Shown: piece by piece, positions 29,538-41,160 of the stretch
Layout of the letters: the number at the start of each line of letters is the position of its first letter
How positions within the stretch are numbered: position 1 is the first letter of the stretch
Notes under the pieces: model-generated
The model's database searches: none
What the model saw: the letters and a program-made list of their open reading frames with translations, nothing else
What the model was told of the DNA's origin: nothing
Position numbers and translations under genes: made by a program
Source of the DNA: Providencia huaxiensis
Lineage (GTDB): Bacteria; Pseudomonadota; Gammaproteobacteria; Enterobacterales; Enterobacteriaceae
Direction of reading: 5' to 3'
DNA length: 64,000 nucleotides
NCBI RefSeq assembly: GCF_002843235.3
Contig: NZ_CP031123.2
Location: forward strand, 1,364,001 to 1,428,000

Positions 29538-30929
29538 CTAAACAACTAAATAATAGAGTGCTGGAATAGCAGCGATAGCAATTGCATAAGCCATGATTTT
29601 TTCAATCATCTTTAATGGTACTTGGTTGGTTTGTTGCTGACGAGCATAGAAAAATATCAAAATACCAGGGGCATACAAAACAACGGATAATAGTAAATTA
29701 ATTAACCCTGAAGCATAAATCAGCCATAAACCATAAAGGCTAGCAATAGCTCCAACCGCAAATAATGCTTTATTATGACGCTCAAAAGCCACTTTGACTA
29801 AAAATGCACCGACAAGGAAATAGGGGACTAAAATCATTTCGGAAGCTATAGTAAGTAATGTATTGTAATTACTTCCACTAAGCCAAATAAGAACTAAAGA
29901 GAGTTGCACAGCACCATTAGTGAGCCATAAAGAAGAGGATGGCGCATCATTTTTATTTAGTTTGTTGAATATTTTAGGAAATGATTGATACTGCGCGGCG
30001 ATATAAGGCACTTCAGCGGCCATAATGGTCCAACTTAGATAAGCTCCACAAACAGAGATAATGAGGCCAGCCGCAATAATAATATCACCACTCGAACCAA
30101 TTAAATCTATCATGAGAGGAGCCATGGATGGATTTTTTATTTCTGCAAGTTCAGCTCTAGGCATGATACCAAGAGAAAGTAAGGTAACGAGTATATAGAT
30201 AATTAAGGCGGAACTGACAGCAAAAATTGTTGCTAAGCCAACATCACGGCGGTTTTTAGCTCTAGCTGAAACGACAACAGCCCCTTCAATACCAATAAAT
30301 ACCCACAGGGTAATCAACATAGTATCTTTGACTTGCTCCCAAACAGGAACGCCAAATTCGATACCACTGAAATCTGCATTGAAAATATCAAGTCTAAATG
30401 CCAAAAAAGCTAATACAATAAATAAGCCAAGGGGAACTAATTTTGCCATTGTAGCGAGTTTATTAATTCCAGCGGCTGTTTGTACTCCACGAAGCACTAA
30501 ATAGTGAACAAACCAGAGAAGTATTGATTCTCCGATTAGGGCTTGCCATGTGTTCCCATCACCAAAAATGATGTTATCAGGGGTATCAGTAAAAAAACTG
30601 ATTGCTGCGAATACGATAACAAGATAAGACACATTGGCAACTACCGCACATAGCCAATAACCCCACGCAGAGCAAAAACCAATTAATTCCCCAAAGCCGA
30701 CTTTGGCGTAAGTAAATATCCCACCATCAAGGTCAGGTCGTATACGAGAAAGCAACAATAAGGCAAATGCTAAAAAAAGGATGCCCACACCAGTAATTGA
30801 CCAGCCGATTATTAATGCGAGAGGGCTAGCCACTTCAGCCATATTTTGAGGGAGACTAAAAACACCGGCACCAACCATCGAGCTAAGAACTAGCGCCGTT
30901 AGAGCGGTAAGACTCAAAGTATTTTTCAA
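29538..30929 (-). CDS. ydgI: Arginine/ornithine-type amino-acid antiporter YdgI
   Basis: This APC-superfamily transporter of 463 residues has 12 or more membrane segments. The first helix is TALTALVLSSMVGAGVFSLP, which contains the family's G-x-G motif in an unwound helix. It is very similar to E. coli YdgI (ArcD-like). Start: a TTG at 30929 with AGGA 6 nt upstream gives an N-terminus matching E. coli; an upstream TTG at 30956 would add 9 residues. Substrate specificity is by homology only. Confidence 0.9.
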   Translation of the reverse strand: MKNTLSLTALTALVLSSMVGAGVFSLPQNMAEVASPLALIIGWSITGVGILFLAFALLLLSRIRPDLDGGIFTYAKVGFGELIGFCSAWGYWLCAVVANVSYLVIVFAAISFFTDTPDNIIFGDGNTWQALIGESILLWFVHYLVLRGVQTAAGINKLATMAKLVPLGLFIVLAFLAFRLDIFNADFSGIEFGVPVWEQVKDTMLITLWVFIGIEGAVVVSARAKNRRDVGLATIFAVSSALIIYILVTLLSLGIMPRAELAEIKNPSMAPLMIDLIGSSGDIIIAAGLIISVCGAYLSWTIMAAEVPYIAAQYQSFPKIFNKLNKNDAPSSSLWLTNGAVQLSLVLIWLSGSNYNTLLTIASEMILVPYFLVGAFLVKVAFERHNKALFAVGAIASLYGLWLIYASGLINLLLSVVLYAPGILIFFYARQQQTNQVPLKMIEKIMAYAIAIAAIPALYYLVV

Positions 30930-31181
30930 AGTAAATCCTGAACGTTCAGAAATCAAAAGTTAAAATGACGTTAAAATGCCATTACAATAATTAGTTTAAC
31001 TAGAAGCCATAAAAAAAGTAGACAGAATGACTGCATGTTTTCAGTGTGTGGATTCTACGAACGAAATGAGAGATATGCAATGGTAATGTATGCATTTTTT
31101 AAGGTGTTTTATGCACTTTCTTAAAAGAATGAAGGTGGATAGTGTGTGAGATGTGATTTAACGGAAACGAAGTGAATAAAA

Positions 31182-31211
31182 ACAAAAAAACCAGCCGAGA
31201 AGGCTGGTTTT
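31182..31211 (-). terminator. Terminator of ydgH
   Basis: The stem AACCAGCC / GGCTGGTT (31189-31209) is followed on the minus strand by a T7 run. Confidence 0.88.
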
Positions 31212-31230
31212 AGTATCACAGAATATTGAA

Positions 31231-32181
31231 CTATTTAAACAAGTCAGCACTGATGGTGACACTTCCACCATTAGATTGCCATTCTCTTGTAATATGGAAA
31301 TATTTAGCCCCTTTTGCTTCCGCACGTTTTGCTATTTGGTAACGTACTTCAGGCGTATTGGTGTAATATCCAGAGAATGTTATAGAGTCAAATGGAACCA
31401 TTTGAGCCGCGGCTGTTTTGTTGACTTCTTCGATAACATAACCACTTGGCAGGGTCACACTAGTACGACCCGGTTGACTGCTAGAGGTTTCAAAGAAGCG
31501 TCCGACTGCGGTTGTTGGTTCTTCAGAAGATGCAACACCAGGAATGCGAACTTTTTTAGCAGCTTCACCACCTTCAGCTAATAGAGCACGGCCAGCGTCT
31601 GAATCAGCAGGAACCACTGCGTCTTCATTCAGTACTTGTCGCTTCGGCGCATCTTTCTTATAGATATAAGCTGTCGCTAATGTGTTTCCACCATCATTCA
31701 TTGCGATATTACGAACCACATAGAACGAAGCTGCATTTTTCTCAAGGGCTTTTTTTGCAATAGCCTCATACAGGTCTGGTTGAGAAGGGTAAAAACCACT
31801 TACCGTAACAGTATCAAAAGGTTCATATTCGGTTGCATCCGCTTTTGACATTTCCTCAACACCACCGAATACACGACGCTTCGGTGAATCAACTTCTGGT
31901 GCATCTTTTGCGTAGACGTCTGCAACAACACGCATGTTGCCACTATCACCTACATCATCAAGGCTTTGAATGTAAAAGGCATACGCCCCCATTTTATCAG
32001 CCCTACGGGAAACTGCATCAGATGCTTCATAAATAGCATTAAAGCGCCCGGTAACTGTTATACGCTCATAAGGTTTTAATTCAGTAGCCTGTTTTGGCGT
32101 CAATTCAACAGCCGCCTGAGTAGCAGTTATACTAGTTAATGACAGCACCGCGGCTGCGATGACCGTAGTTTTCAGCTTCAT
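31231..32181 (-). CDS. ydgH: Periplasmic DUF1471 protein YdgH
   Basis: The 316-residue protein has a signal peptide (SITATQA) and three tandem DUF1471/YhcN-type domains. Each has the pattern LKPYERITVTGRF / YEPFDTVTVSGFY / MVPFDSITFSGYY followed by A-x-KGA-x-x-Y/F. The domain repeats are easily seen. The start at 32181 has AGGA 7 nt upstream; an ATG at 32205 would add 8 residues. The gene is divergent from pntAB as in E. coli; its role in envelope stress is poorly defined. Confidence 0.93.
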   Translation of the reverse strand: MKLKTTVIAAAVLSLTSITATQAAVELTPKQATELKPYERITVTGRFNAIYEASDAVSRRADKMGAYAFYIQSLDDVGDSGNMRVVADVYAKDAPEVDSPKRRVFGGVEEMSKADATEYEPFDTVTVSGFYPSQPDLYEAIAKKALEKNAASFYVVRNIAMNDGGNTLATAYIYKKDAPKRQVLNEDAVVPADSDAGRALLAEGGEAAKKVRIPGVASSEEPTTAVGRFFETSSSQPGRTSVTLPSGYVIEEVNKTAAAQMVPFDSITFSGYYTNTPEVRYQIAKRAEAKGAKYFHITREWQSNGGSVTISADLFK

Positions 32182-34096
<1,915 letters not shown>

Positions 34097-34106
34097 GGGG
34101 TAACTT

Positions 34107-35498
34107 ATGTTGTCGAGTGGAATTGTGACAGCAGCTTACATAGTTGCTGCTATCCTGTTTATTTTCAGCCTTGCGGGGCTATCACGTCATGAAAGCTCTC
34201 AACGAGGGAATACTTACGGCATCATCGGGATGGCTATTGCATTGATAGCCACCATTTTAGGTCCTCACAGTGCAAATGTGGGCTGGATGATCGTTGCGAT
34301 GGTTATTGGTGCGGTTATCGGTATTCGCTTAGCGAAAAAAGTTGAAATGACAGAAATGCCTGAGCTGGTGGCTATTTTACATAGTTTCGTCGGTTTAGCT
34401 GCAGTGCTGGTTGGTTTTAACAGCTTTATCGCTAGTGAAGGGCATGCTGATGTTGTGATGGAAAACATTCACTTAACTGAAGTTTTCTTAGGGATCTTCA
34501 TTGGTGCAGTGACCTTCACCGGTTCAGTAGTCGCTTATGGTAAATTATCAGGGAAAATGTCATCAAAACCGATGATGTTACCTAATCGCCATAAACTGAA
34601 TTTAGCAGCGTTAGTTGTTTCATTTATTCTGTTAGTCATTTTCGTTAAAACAGAAAGTGTCGGCTTACAAGTCTTCTTGATGCTAGTCATGACCGCGATA
34701 GCTTTAGCTTTTGGCTGGCATTTAGTGGCATCAATTGGTGGAGCGGACATGCCAGTGGTTGTTTCAATGCTGAACTCATATTCAGGTTGGGCTGCTGCAG
34801 CGGCAGGTTTCATGTTAAGTAATGACTTGCTGATCGTTACAGGGGCATTGGTCGGTTCTTCAGGTGCGATTCTGTCTTATATTATGTGTAAGGCGATGAA
34901 CCGTTCATTCATCAGTGTTATTGCAGGAGGCTTCGGTACAGATGGTTCTTCAACAGGCACAGAAGAAGAAATGGGCGAATACCGTGAAAGCACTGCAGAA
35001 GAAGTCGCTGAAATGTTGAGAAATTCAACATCAGTGATTATCACTCCAGGCTATGGTATGGCAGTGGCACAAGCACAATACCCTGTTGCAGATATCACGA
35101 CTAAATTACGTGAACGTGGCGTAAAAGTGCGTTTTGGTATTCACCCTGTCGCTGGGCGTTTGCCAGGGCATATGAACGTATTACTCGCAGAAGCTAAAGT
35201 GCCTTACGATGTCGTATTGGAAATGGATGAAATTAACGATGATTTCTCTGATACCGATACCGTTCTTGTCATTGGTGCTAACGATACGGTTAACCCAGCA
35301 GCTCAAGAAGATCCAAACAGCCCAATAGCGGGGATGCCAGTTCTTGAAGTTTGGAAAGCAAGCAATGTCATTGTATTTAAACGTTCAATGAATACAGGCT
35401 ATGCAGGGGTGCAAAACCCGTTATTCTTCAAAGAGAATACACAGATGTTGTTTGGTGATGCGAAAGATAGCGTTGATGCGATCTTACGTGCTTTGTAA
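34107..35498 (+). CDS. pntB: NAD(P) transhydrogenase subunit beta
   Basis: The 463-residue protein has about eight or nine membrane helices of domain II and the C-terminal NADP(H)-binding dIII domain ([34 protein letters not shown]). It lies 10 bp after pntA with AAGGGGT upstream. The length matches E. coli (462). Confidence 0.98.
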   Translation: MLSSGIVTAAYIVAAILFIFSLAGLSRHESSQRGNTYGIIGMAIALIATILGPHSANVGWMIVAMVIGAVIGIRLAKKVEMTEMPELVAILHSFVGLAAVLVGFNSFIASEGHADVVMENIHLTEVFLGIFIGAVTFTGSVVAYGKLSGKMSSKPMMLPNRHKLNLAALVVSFILLVIFVKTESVGLQVFLMLVMTAIALAFGWHLVASIGGADMPVVVSMLNSYSGWAAAAAGFMLSNDLLIVTGALVGSSGAILSYIMCKAMNRSFISVIAGGFGTDGSSTGTEEEMGEYRESTAEEVAEMLRNSTSVIITPGYGMAVAQAQYPVADITTKLRERGVKVRFGIHPVAGRLPGHMNVLLAEAKVPYDVVLEMDEINDDFSDTDTVLVIGANDTVNPAAQEDPNSPIAGMPVLEVWKASNVIVFKRSMNTGYAGVQNPLFFKENTQMLFGDAKDSVDAILRAL

Positions 35499-35536
35499 TT
35501 TAATGAATCACTAATTCATGTCAAAATGATATAAAT

Positions 35537-35581
35537 AAGAATGGGTTACTGGTTAATATCAGTAACCCATTCTTGATTTTT
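35537..35581. terminator. Bidirectional terminator between pntB and uspE
   Basis: A 15-bp perfect stem (35537-35551 / 35560-35574) closes an 8-nt loop. T-rich sequence follows in the plus direction and a weaker one in the minus direction. Confidence 0.9.
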
Positions 35582-35591
35582 AAGTCACTAG

Positions 35592-36539
35592 TTAATCATC
35601 ATCAGCAGGAGTGATAGGGCAGACAAAACCGTCAGGTTTAATTGCTAATAAATCACATTTTAGTTTATCGATGACATGTTCCGCAGTATTCCCTAAAAAG
35701 GCGGCTGAAATGCCTGTACGGCCTAAAATACCGAGTACGACAACCCCCGCATGTAACTCTTCACACATATCAGGAATAATTTTCTCAGGTAGGCCCTCTC
35801 GGACATGGGTGTACTTTTCATCAATACTAAACTTTTGCCGTAACTCTTTCATGGCAATTAAATGTTGGCCGCGTAGTGCGTTGTTATATAGGCTCGGATC
35901 GAAATCAGGTAACTCTATGGCAATATTCATAGGAGCAACAGGATACGCACTTACTAAATGGATTTCCTGCTCTTTAATAATACGTGTTGCTAAGTCTTTT
36001 GTTTTTTCAACCAATTTGATATTGAGGTCATCATGATAAGATTCCTCATTCGATAGGTTAACAGCAACAACAACTGAACCATGGTCAGGCCATACTTTAT
36101 CTTTTACCATCCAAACGGGAGCGGGGCATTTTCGGAGTAAGTGCCAGTCAAGTGGGGTAAAAATAATAGATTCAAAATTATCTGTTTGATGTGCCATTTT
36201 GAGTAATAAGTCATGTTCACCACTTATCACTTCTTGAATAATGGCTTCATATGGCTTGTTATGCCAAATAACTTTAATTTCAATATCAATGCCCGCTTCA
36301 AGATAGAAATGAGCTTGTTGTTTGATCCAAGCCGCTTTTTGGCTTATTACACCTTTGCGCATGGCATTACGTTCTTCAGGCGAAAGTAATGTTGTCATGT
36401 CATAGGAAAGGTCGTAAATAGGTAAAAACGCTTTTATCCGTCCACCATTACGCTGCACGATGTAGACAGCACGTCTTAATGCAGGTTGATCATCCTGATT
36501 TGGGTCAATTGCAACTAGCAGGTTTTTATAGTTTGCCAT
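35592..36539 (-). CDS. uspE: Universal stress protein E
   Basis: The 315-residue protein has two tandem Usp domains, with a [18 protein letters not shown] motif in the second. It is closely similar to E. coli UspE, which lies next to fnr there too. The start at 36539 ([17 protein letters not shown]) has GAGG about 9 nt upstream; an in-frame ATG at 36572 would add 11 residues. UspE is linked to DNA-damage resistance, adhesion and motility in E. coli. Confidence 0.95.
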   Translation of the reverse strand: MANYKNLLVAIDPNQDDQPALRRAVYIVQRNGGRIKAFLPIYDLSYDMTTLLSPEERNAMRKGVISQKAAWIKQQAHFYLEAGIDIEIKVIWHNKPYEAIIQEVISGEHDLLLKMAHQTDNFESIIFTPLDWHLLRKCPAPVWMVKDKVWPDHGSVVVAVNLSNEESYHDDLNIKLVEKTKDLATRIIKEQEIHLVSAYPVAPMNIAIELPDFDPSLYNNALRGQHLIAMKELRQKFSIDEKYTHVREGLPEKIIPDMCEELHAGVVVLGILGRTGISAAFLGNTAEHVIDKLKCDLLAIKPDGFVCPITPADDD

Positions 36540-36632
36540 ATTGAAATCCTCTTGATACACGGATGTTTCCATATAGATAAACTATGATATTGGGATTAAA
36601 TAGGCAAGAAATCTGGGAAAAAAAATGAAAAC

Positions 36633-36653
36633 GGATCACCGATAACGTGATCC
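36633..36653 (-). terminator. Terminator after fnr
   Basis: The stem GGATCAC / GTGATCC closes a 7-nt loop. On the minus strand it is followed by GTTTTCATTTTTTTT. It partly separates fnr from uspE. Confidence 0.75.
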
Positions 36654-36664
36654 ATTTAGGGATA

Positions 36665-37420
36665 TTAACATGTAATAGCTGAAACTTTACCTGCAATATC
36701 AGTCAGTTTTGTCATATCTTCGATAGTGATATACTTACCTTTAACACTCAGCATGCCACTTTTCTGGAAACGGCCTAAAAGGCGGCTAATGGTTTCAACG
36801 GTTAATCCAAGATAGTTACCGATATCTCCACGCGTCATTGTTAATCTAAATTCTCTTGGTGAAAAACCACGCTCTGCAAAGCGATGAGATAGGTTAAGAA
36901 TAAATGCAGCTAAACGTTCTTCAGCGTTTTTCTTGGATAATAAAAGGATCATTTCTTGATCGCCTTTAATTTCACCGCTCATTAAACGCATAATTTGCTG
37001 ACGTAAATTAGGCATTTTGCCTGACAAATCATCTAAGGTCTCAAATGGTATTTCACAAACCATTGATGTTTCAAGGGCTTGTGCAAAACTCGGGTGCTGT
37101 GTATGAATGATAGCGTCAAAACCAACAAGGTCTCCGGCTAAGTGAAAACCGGTAATTTGCTCATCGCCTTCTTCGGTTATTGTATAGCTTTTTATTGTAC
37201 CTGAGCGGATGGCATACAATGAACGCAATTCATCACCAGCTTTAAATAAAGCTTGGCCTTTTTGAATGGGTTTTTTGCGCTCGATGATATTATCAAGTTG
37301 ATCCAGTTCATGTTCATTCAGCGTAAAAGGAATGCAAAGTTGGCTAATACTGCAGTCCTGGCAATGAATAGCACAACCACCAGACTGGATGCGACGAACA
37401 ACTCTTTTTTCTGGGATCAT
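36665..37420 (-). CDS. fnr: Anaerobic regulator FNR
   Basis: The 251-residue CRP/FNR regulator has all four [4Fe-4S] cysteines: Cys20, Cys23, Cys29 and Cys122. It has the cyclic-nucleotide-like beta-roll, the dimer helix and a C-terminal HTH with the FNR recognition helix [10 protein letters not shown]. It activates anaerobic and represses aerobic genes. An FNR-type box overlaps its own promoter (37448-37461), consistent with autoregulation. Confidence 0.99.
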   Translation of the reverse strand: MIPEKRVVRRIQSGGCAIHCQDCSISQLCIPFTLNEHELDQLDNIIERKKPIQKGQALFKAGDELRSLYAIRSGTIKSYTITEEGDEQITGFHLAGDLVGFDAIIHTQHPSFAQALETSMVCEIPFETLDDLSGKMPNLRQQIMRLMSGEIKGDQEMILLLSKKNAEERLAAFILNLSHRFAERGFSPREFRLTMTRGDIGNYLGLTVETISRLLGRFQKSGMLSVKGKYITIEDMTKLTDIAGKVSAITC

Positions 37421-37447
37421 ATTTAAGGCTCAATCAAGTTAAAATTA

Positions 37448-37461
37448 TTGATATGAGTCAA
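37448..37461. promoter_or_regulatory. FNR box, probable autoregulatory site
   Basis: TTGAT-N4-GTCAA differs from TTGAT-N4-ATCAA at one position. It is centred about 35 bp upstream of the fnr start codon, a position suited to repression. Confidence 0.65.
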
Positions 37462-37571
37462 TTTTAACATAAGATAATGCAACTGGTAAGTAGTAAAGTA
37501 TGACAGAATCGACTTAATAAACAAAAAAGCCAATCAGAGAAACTGCAAGAGATTAGTGAATTTAGATGTTC

Positions 37572-37718
37572 ATGCTAATTTAAAGAACATTACTAAATAT
37601 AAAATTTGATATAGGTTAAATTTTGGTCTTTAAACGATAAAAAGCGATATGTACGACCTATTGTAATTAATACTTAAAATTATGCTAATTAAGCACGAAA
37701 CATTAAACTAATTAGCAT
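37572..37718. repeat. Repeated ATGCTAATT motif upstream of the quinone oxidoreductase
   Basis: Copies lie at 37572-37580, 37682-37690 and (inverted) 37710-37718. The last two form a perfect 10-bp inverted repeat (37682-37691 / 37709-37718). The first is nested in ATGTTC...GAACAT (37566-37590). This suggests operators of an unidentified regulator. Confidence 0.5.
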
Positions 37719-37784
37719 TAATTTAACACGAAAATAAATTTATGAATATCAATTTTTCAAATTAACCTCAAAAAGGAGAATATA

Positions 37785-38795
37785 ATGACACTTACTCAAC
37801 AGTCTTTACCCACTTCGATGACGGTTGTTGACATTATAGAACCTGGTGGACCAGAAAAACTGCGATTAATTGATAAACCACTACCTAGAGTTTCTGCAGG
37901 ATATTTGCTTGTTAAAGTGGAAGCGGCTGGAGTTAATCGTCCTGATATTTTTCAACGTAAGGGGTCTTACCCTCCACCGGCAGATGCATCACCGATTATG
38001 GGACTTGAAATCGCAGGAACGATTGTTGCCAAAGCGGATGATGTAGATGAATGGCAGATAGGCGACAAAATTTGTGGGCTGGTGGCTGGGGGAGGTTATG
38101 CAGAATATTGTTTAGTACATAAAAATATCGCATTACCATTAGGGAGCCTTTCTTTTATCGAAGGGGCTGCGATACCTGAAAACTTTTTTACTGTTTGGGC
38201 AAATGTTTTTCAAATAGGTAAGCTTAAGAAAGATGAAACGGTACTTATTCATGGTGGGACATCGGGTATTGGCAGTGTGGCGATTATGTTAGCGAAAGCC
38301 TTTGGTGCAAAAGTATTAACAACCGTTGGTTCTGAAGAAAAAGTGGATGCAGCAAAACGACTCGGTGCGGATTGTATTATTAACTATAAAAAAGATGATT
38401 TTGTTGAGGCGACGCTCAACTACACCTCTTCACTAGGTGTTGATATGGTTGTCGATATTATTGGTGGAGATTATGTCGCGAAAAATTATCAAGTTGCCGC
38501 TAAATTTGGGCGGATCATCCAAATTGGGATGATGAAAGGTAACCCTAAAGAGTTAAATATGATGCCTTTAATGGTAAAGAGATTGACTCATACAGGCTCA
38601 ACCATGCGCTCTCGTACTATTGAAGAAAAAGCATTGATCGCTCAAGAACTGAAAGAACAAGTTTGGGATTTGTTACTAAACGGTAAAATGAAACCTATTA
38701 TTAACAAAGTGTATCGTTTATCACAGGTAAAAGAAGCTCATGAGCATATGGAATCTGGAGATCTTATCGGCAAAATTGTTTTGTTAAACAATTGA
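37785..38795 (+). CDS. NAD(P)H quinone oxidoreductase, PIG3-type MDR family
   Basis: This 336-residue zinc-free medium-chain reductase has a GroES-like N-terminal domain (VNRPDIFQRKGSYPPP), the NADPH-binding HGGTSGIGSVAI motif and a C-terminal IGKIVL. The GVNR-x-D-IFQR-x-G-Y pattern fits the PIG3 quinone-reductase subfamily. AAAGGAGAA directly precedes the ATG. The gene stands alone and is divergent from fnr across a 365-bp region with repeated operator-like motifs. Confidence 0.88.
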   Translation: MTLTQQSLPTSMTVVDIIEPGGPEKLRLIDKPLPRVSAGYLLVKVEAAGVNRPDIFQRKGSYPPPADASPIMGLEIAGTIVAKADDVDEWQIGDKICGLVAGGGYAEYCLVHKNIALPLGSLSFIEGAAIPENFFTVWANVFQIGKLKKDETVLIHGGTSGIGSVAIMLAKAFGAKVLTTVGSEEKVDAAKRLGADCIINYKKDDFVEATLNYTSSLGVDMVVDIIGGDYVAKNYQVAAKFGRIIQIGMMKGNPKELNMMPLMVKRLTHTGSTMRSRTIEEKALIAQELKEQVWDLLLNGKMKPIINKVYRLSQVKEAHEHMESGDLIGKIVLLNN

Positions 38796-38812
38796 TTAAC
38801 TGTTATTTCTGT

Positions 38813-38856
38813 GATTTTTACTATTCTTCTTTAGTCATTTTTGAATAGTAAAAATC
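38813..38856 (+). terminator. Terminator after the quinone oxidoreductase
   Basis: A 14-bp stem GATTTTTACTATTC / GAATAGTAAAAATC (38813-38826 / 38843-38856). The U-tract after it is weak. Confidence 0.7.
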
Positions 38857-38899
38857 GCATTCAATATAACAATTTTTTCACATATTCAAGCTTTTTTAG

Positions 38900-38917
38900 C
38901 GTAAAAATCTCTTTACA
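38900..38917. promoter_or_regulatory. TyrR box upstream of tyrDC
   Basis: CGTAAA-N6-TTTACA matches the TyrR strong-box consensus TGTAAA-N6-TTTACA at 11 of 12 positions. It lies about 280 bp before the tyrDC start codon. A TTTGTG-N6-CACAAA palindrome follows at 38937-38954. Confidence 0.65.
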
Positions 38918-39196
38918 GTTGACTAAATTTTGATTTTTTGTGTTTGTCCACAAATCAGAACGAAATTAGAAGGAGTTTGTTAATAATTTAATAGAGATCG
39001 ATTATACCTATGAATAAGTTGGCCATTAACGGTTTGTTTATCAATAAATAATGTTTAAATGATATTTTTAAATGCATATCATTAATATATTGATATCTCT
39101 TATATAAACATAGCCCGTTATGCACTTTCCAATGATATTAAGTTAAGTGACTTAAGTGCAATTAGCACGCGTTAATTGTAGTTTGAAGGTGTAGTA

Positions 39197-41140
39197 ATGA
39201 TAAATAATTTTAAAAATTCAAAAATAAATGTTGATGCATTATTTTTAGGCCCTAAATCTGAAAATGCTGTCTTTTTCAAAGAAATGATGGAGTATTCAGT
39301 TAGTGAACATATGCATTGGCGCTCTAGCTACCATCCTGAAGATCCTGATCTTATCTCTACTGTTGACCGTTATGCTCCCGAGTACCGAGATACGCTTTAT
39401 CGTACTGAAGGCATTCTTAATCAACTCTCTTCAAAATTAAAAACAACGTCGGTCCCCTGGTTCTCTCCCCGTTATATGGGGCATATGAATGCAGATACAC
39501 TGATGATTTCTAATTTGGCTTATGTCATGGCAATGATGTACAACCCCAATAATTGTGCACAAGAATCTTCACCAACGACAACCGTTTTAGAAATAGAGGC
39601 TGGGTTAGATTTATGTGCCATGTTTGGTTATGACGTACAACATGCATGGGGGCATATTACATCTGGTGGAACGGTAGCTAACTACGAAGGATTATGGGTA
39701 GCTAGAAATATTAAAACACTACCGTTGGCGATTATGCAGCATCCACAATCCAAATATCTACTGCAGGGCAAAACCGAAAAAGAGTTACTCAATCTCTCTG
39801 TTTCTAAGGTGTTAGATTTAATTGATGAATTAAAGAAAATGCATATTTTCGAAGAAATTCGTGATTTGACCTGCCGTGGTGTTGGAATAAAGCAAGGAAA
39901 ACTCGGTAAGTTATTGGTACCGCAGTCTAAACACTATTCATGGATGAAAGCGATGGATATTCTTGGTTTAGGCCAACAGAATATTGTGCAACTCCCCGTT
40001 GATGCAAGTTATCGAACGGATGTGCATAAAATGCGGGAAACTGTATTTGCATTGATTGAGCAAGGGGAGCCAATTTTAGCCGTAGTTGCTGTTGTTGGAA
40101 CTACAGAAACTGGCGCGATAGACAATGTAAAAGAAGTCATTGAGCTACGACGTGAATGTGAGCAGCGTTTTGGGATTTCCTTCTATGTGCATATTGATGC
40201 CGCTTATGCGGGATACGCTTGCGCGATGTTTCGTGATGAAGAAAATCAATTTATGGAGTATGAGAATTTACTCCAACGTTATCATAGTGAAGGCATTTTT
40301 CCTGAAAATATGGTGTGGCCAAAGCGCGATGTTTATGAAAGCTTTAAAGCATTAAGCCAAGCTGACTCTATTACTGTTGATCCTCATAAAGTGGGGTTTA
40401 TTCCGTATGCCGCAGGTGCAATCTGTATGAAGGATAAGCGGATTGTGGATTTAGTTTCTTATCATGCTGCATATGTATTTGAAGAAGTACAAGAAAAACA
40501 GCGTACAACAGAAAAAGCGCAGAATGTGTTACTTGGCTCTTCTATTATGGAAGGATCAAAAGCAGGGGCAACTGCAGCAGCGGTATGGGCTGCACATCGT
40601 TTAGTCCCGTTAAATATTTTAGGGTATGGAAAAGTGATTGCGGCAGGGGTCACCACAGCGAATTGGATGATCGACAAGATAAATCAATGTGAGCCCTTTA
40701 TTATTGAAGATCGCCAGTTTTCAATTATTGCGATGCCTACACCGGACTTTCACATGATTAATTTTATGTTTCGTGAAATCGGTAACACATCTTTAGAAAA
40801 ACAAAATCAATTAAATAAACGGTTATATGAATTATGTTCTTATGCCGCAGGGCGAAGTTATTCTAATGATTTTCTCACCTCATCAACCTCACTAACACAT
40901 GAAGAGTATGGCGATAACCCATTGAGCTTATGTCGAGATGCACAATTTTCTGATAGTGAATGGCATAAAGTACGGTCAATTTATGTGCTACGGGCAGCGA
41001 TAATGACGCATTGCTTGCGTGATAGGGCTCATTTTGAAACCTATTGGATGGAATTAAAAAATATCTTTGAAGACAAACTGCAACATCTCATTAATGAAGA
41101 AAATAAGTTAAATCATTCCAATTATAAAATTAAAATTTAA
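39197..41140 (+). CDS. tyrDC: Tyrosine decarboxylase (PLP-dependent)
   Basis: The 647-residue group II decarboxylase has the substrate-loop region FSPRYMGHMNAD, the HIDAAYAG Asp that pairs with the pyridine nitrogen, and the PLP lysine in TVDPHKVGF (Lys398). It resembles the bacterial tyrosine decarboxylases of Enterococcus and Providencia in length and motifs more than glutamate or aromatic-L-amino-acid enzymes. It converts tyrosine to tyramine and consumes a proton. It lies 20 bp before a TyrP-type transporter, which supports the substrate. A TyrR box precedes it. Confidence 0.88.
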   Translation: MINNFKNSKINVDALFLGPKSENAVFFKEMMEYSVSEHMHWRSSYHPEDPDLISTVDRYAPEYRDTLYRTEGILNQLSSKLKTTSVPWFSPRYMGHMNADTLMISNLAYVMAMMYNPNNCAQESSPTTTVLEIEAGLDLCAMFGYDVQHAWGHITSGGTVANYEGLWVARNIKTLPLAIMQHPQSKYLLQGKTEKELLNLSVSKVLDLIDELKKMHIFEEIRDLTCRGVGIKQGKLGKLLVPQSKHYSWMKAMDILGLGQQNIVQLPVDASYRTDVHKMRETVFALIEQGEPILAVVAVVGTTETGAIDNVKEVIELRRECEQRFGISFYVHIDAAYAGYACAMFRDEENQFMEYENLLQRYHSEGIFPENMVWPKRDVYESFKALSQADSITVDPHKVGFIPYAAGAICMKDKRIVDLVSYHAAYVFEEVQEKQRTTEKAQNVLLGSSIMEGSKAGATAAAVWAAHRLVPLNILGYGKVIAAGVTTANWMIDKINQCEPFIIEDRQFSIIAMPTPDFHMINFMFREIGNTSLEKQNQLNKRLYELCSYAAGRSYSNDFLTSSTSLTHEEYGDNPLSLCRDAQFSDSEWHKVRSIYVLRAAIMTHCLRDRAHFETYWMELKNIFEDKLQHLINEENKLNHSNYKIKI

Positions 41141-41160
41141 TTACTTGTTAGGATCTCAAT

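Noticed and set aside
38937..38954. TTTGTG-N6-CACAAA upstream of tyrDC as a CRP site
   Set aside because: The half-sites do not match TGTGA-N6-TCACA at the right spacing; kept only as a palindrome.
39010..39051. 13-codon frame upstream of tyrDC as a leader peptide
   Set aside because: No well-spaced ribosome site, no tyrosine codons and no terminator hairpin after it.
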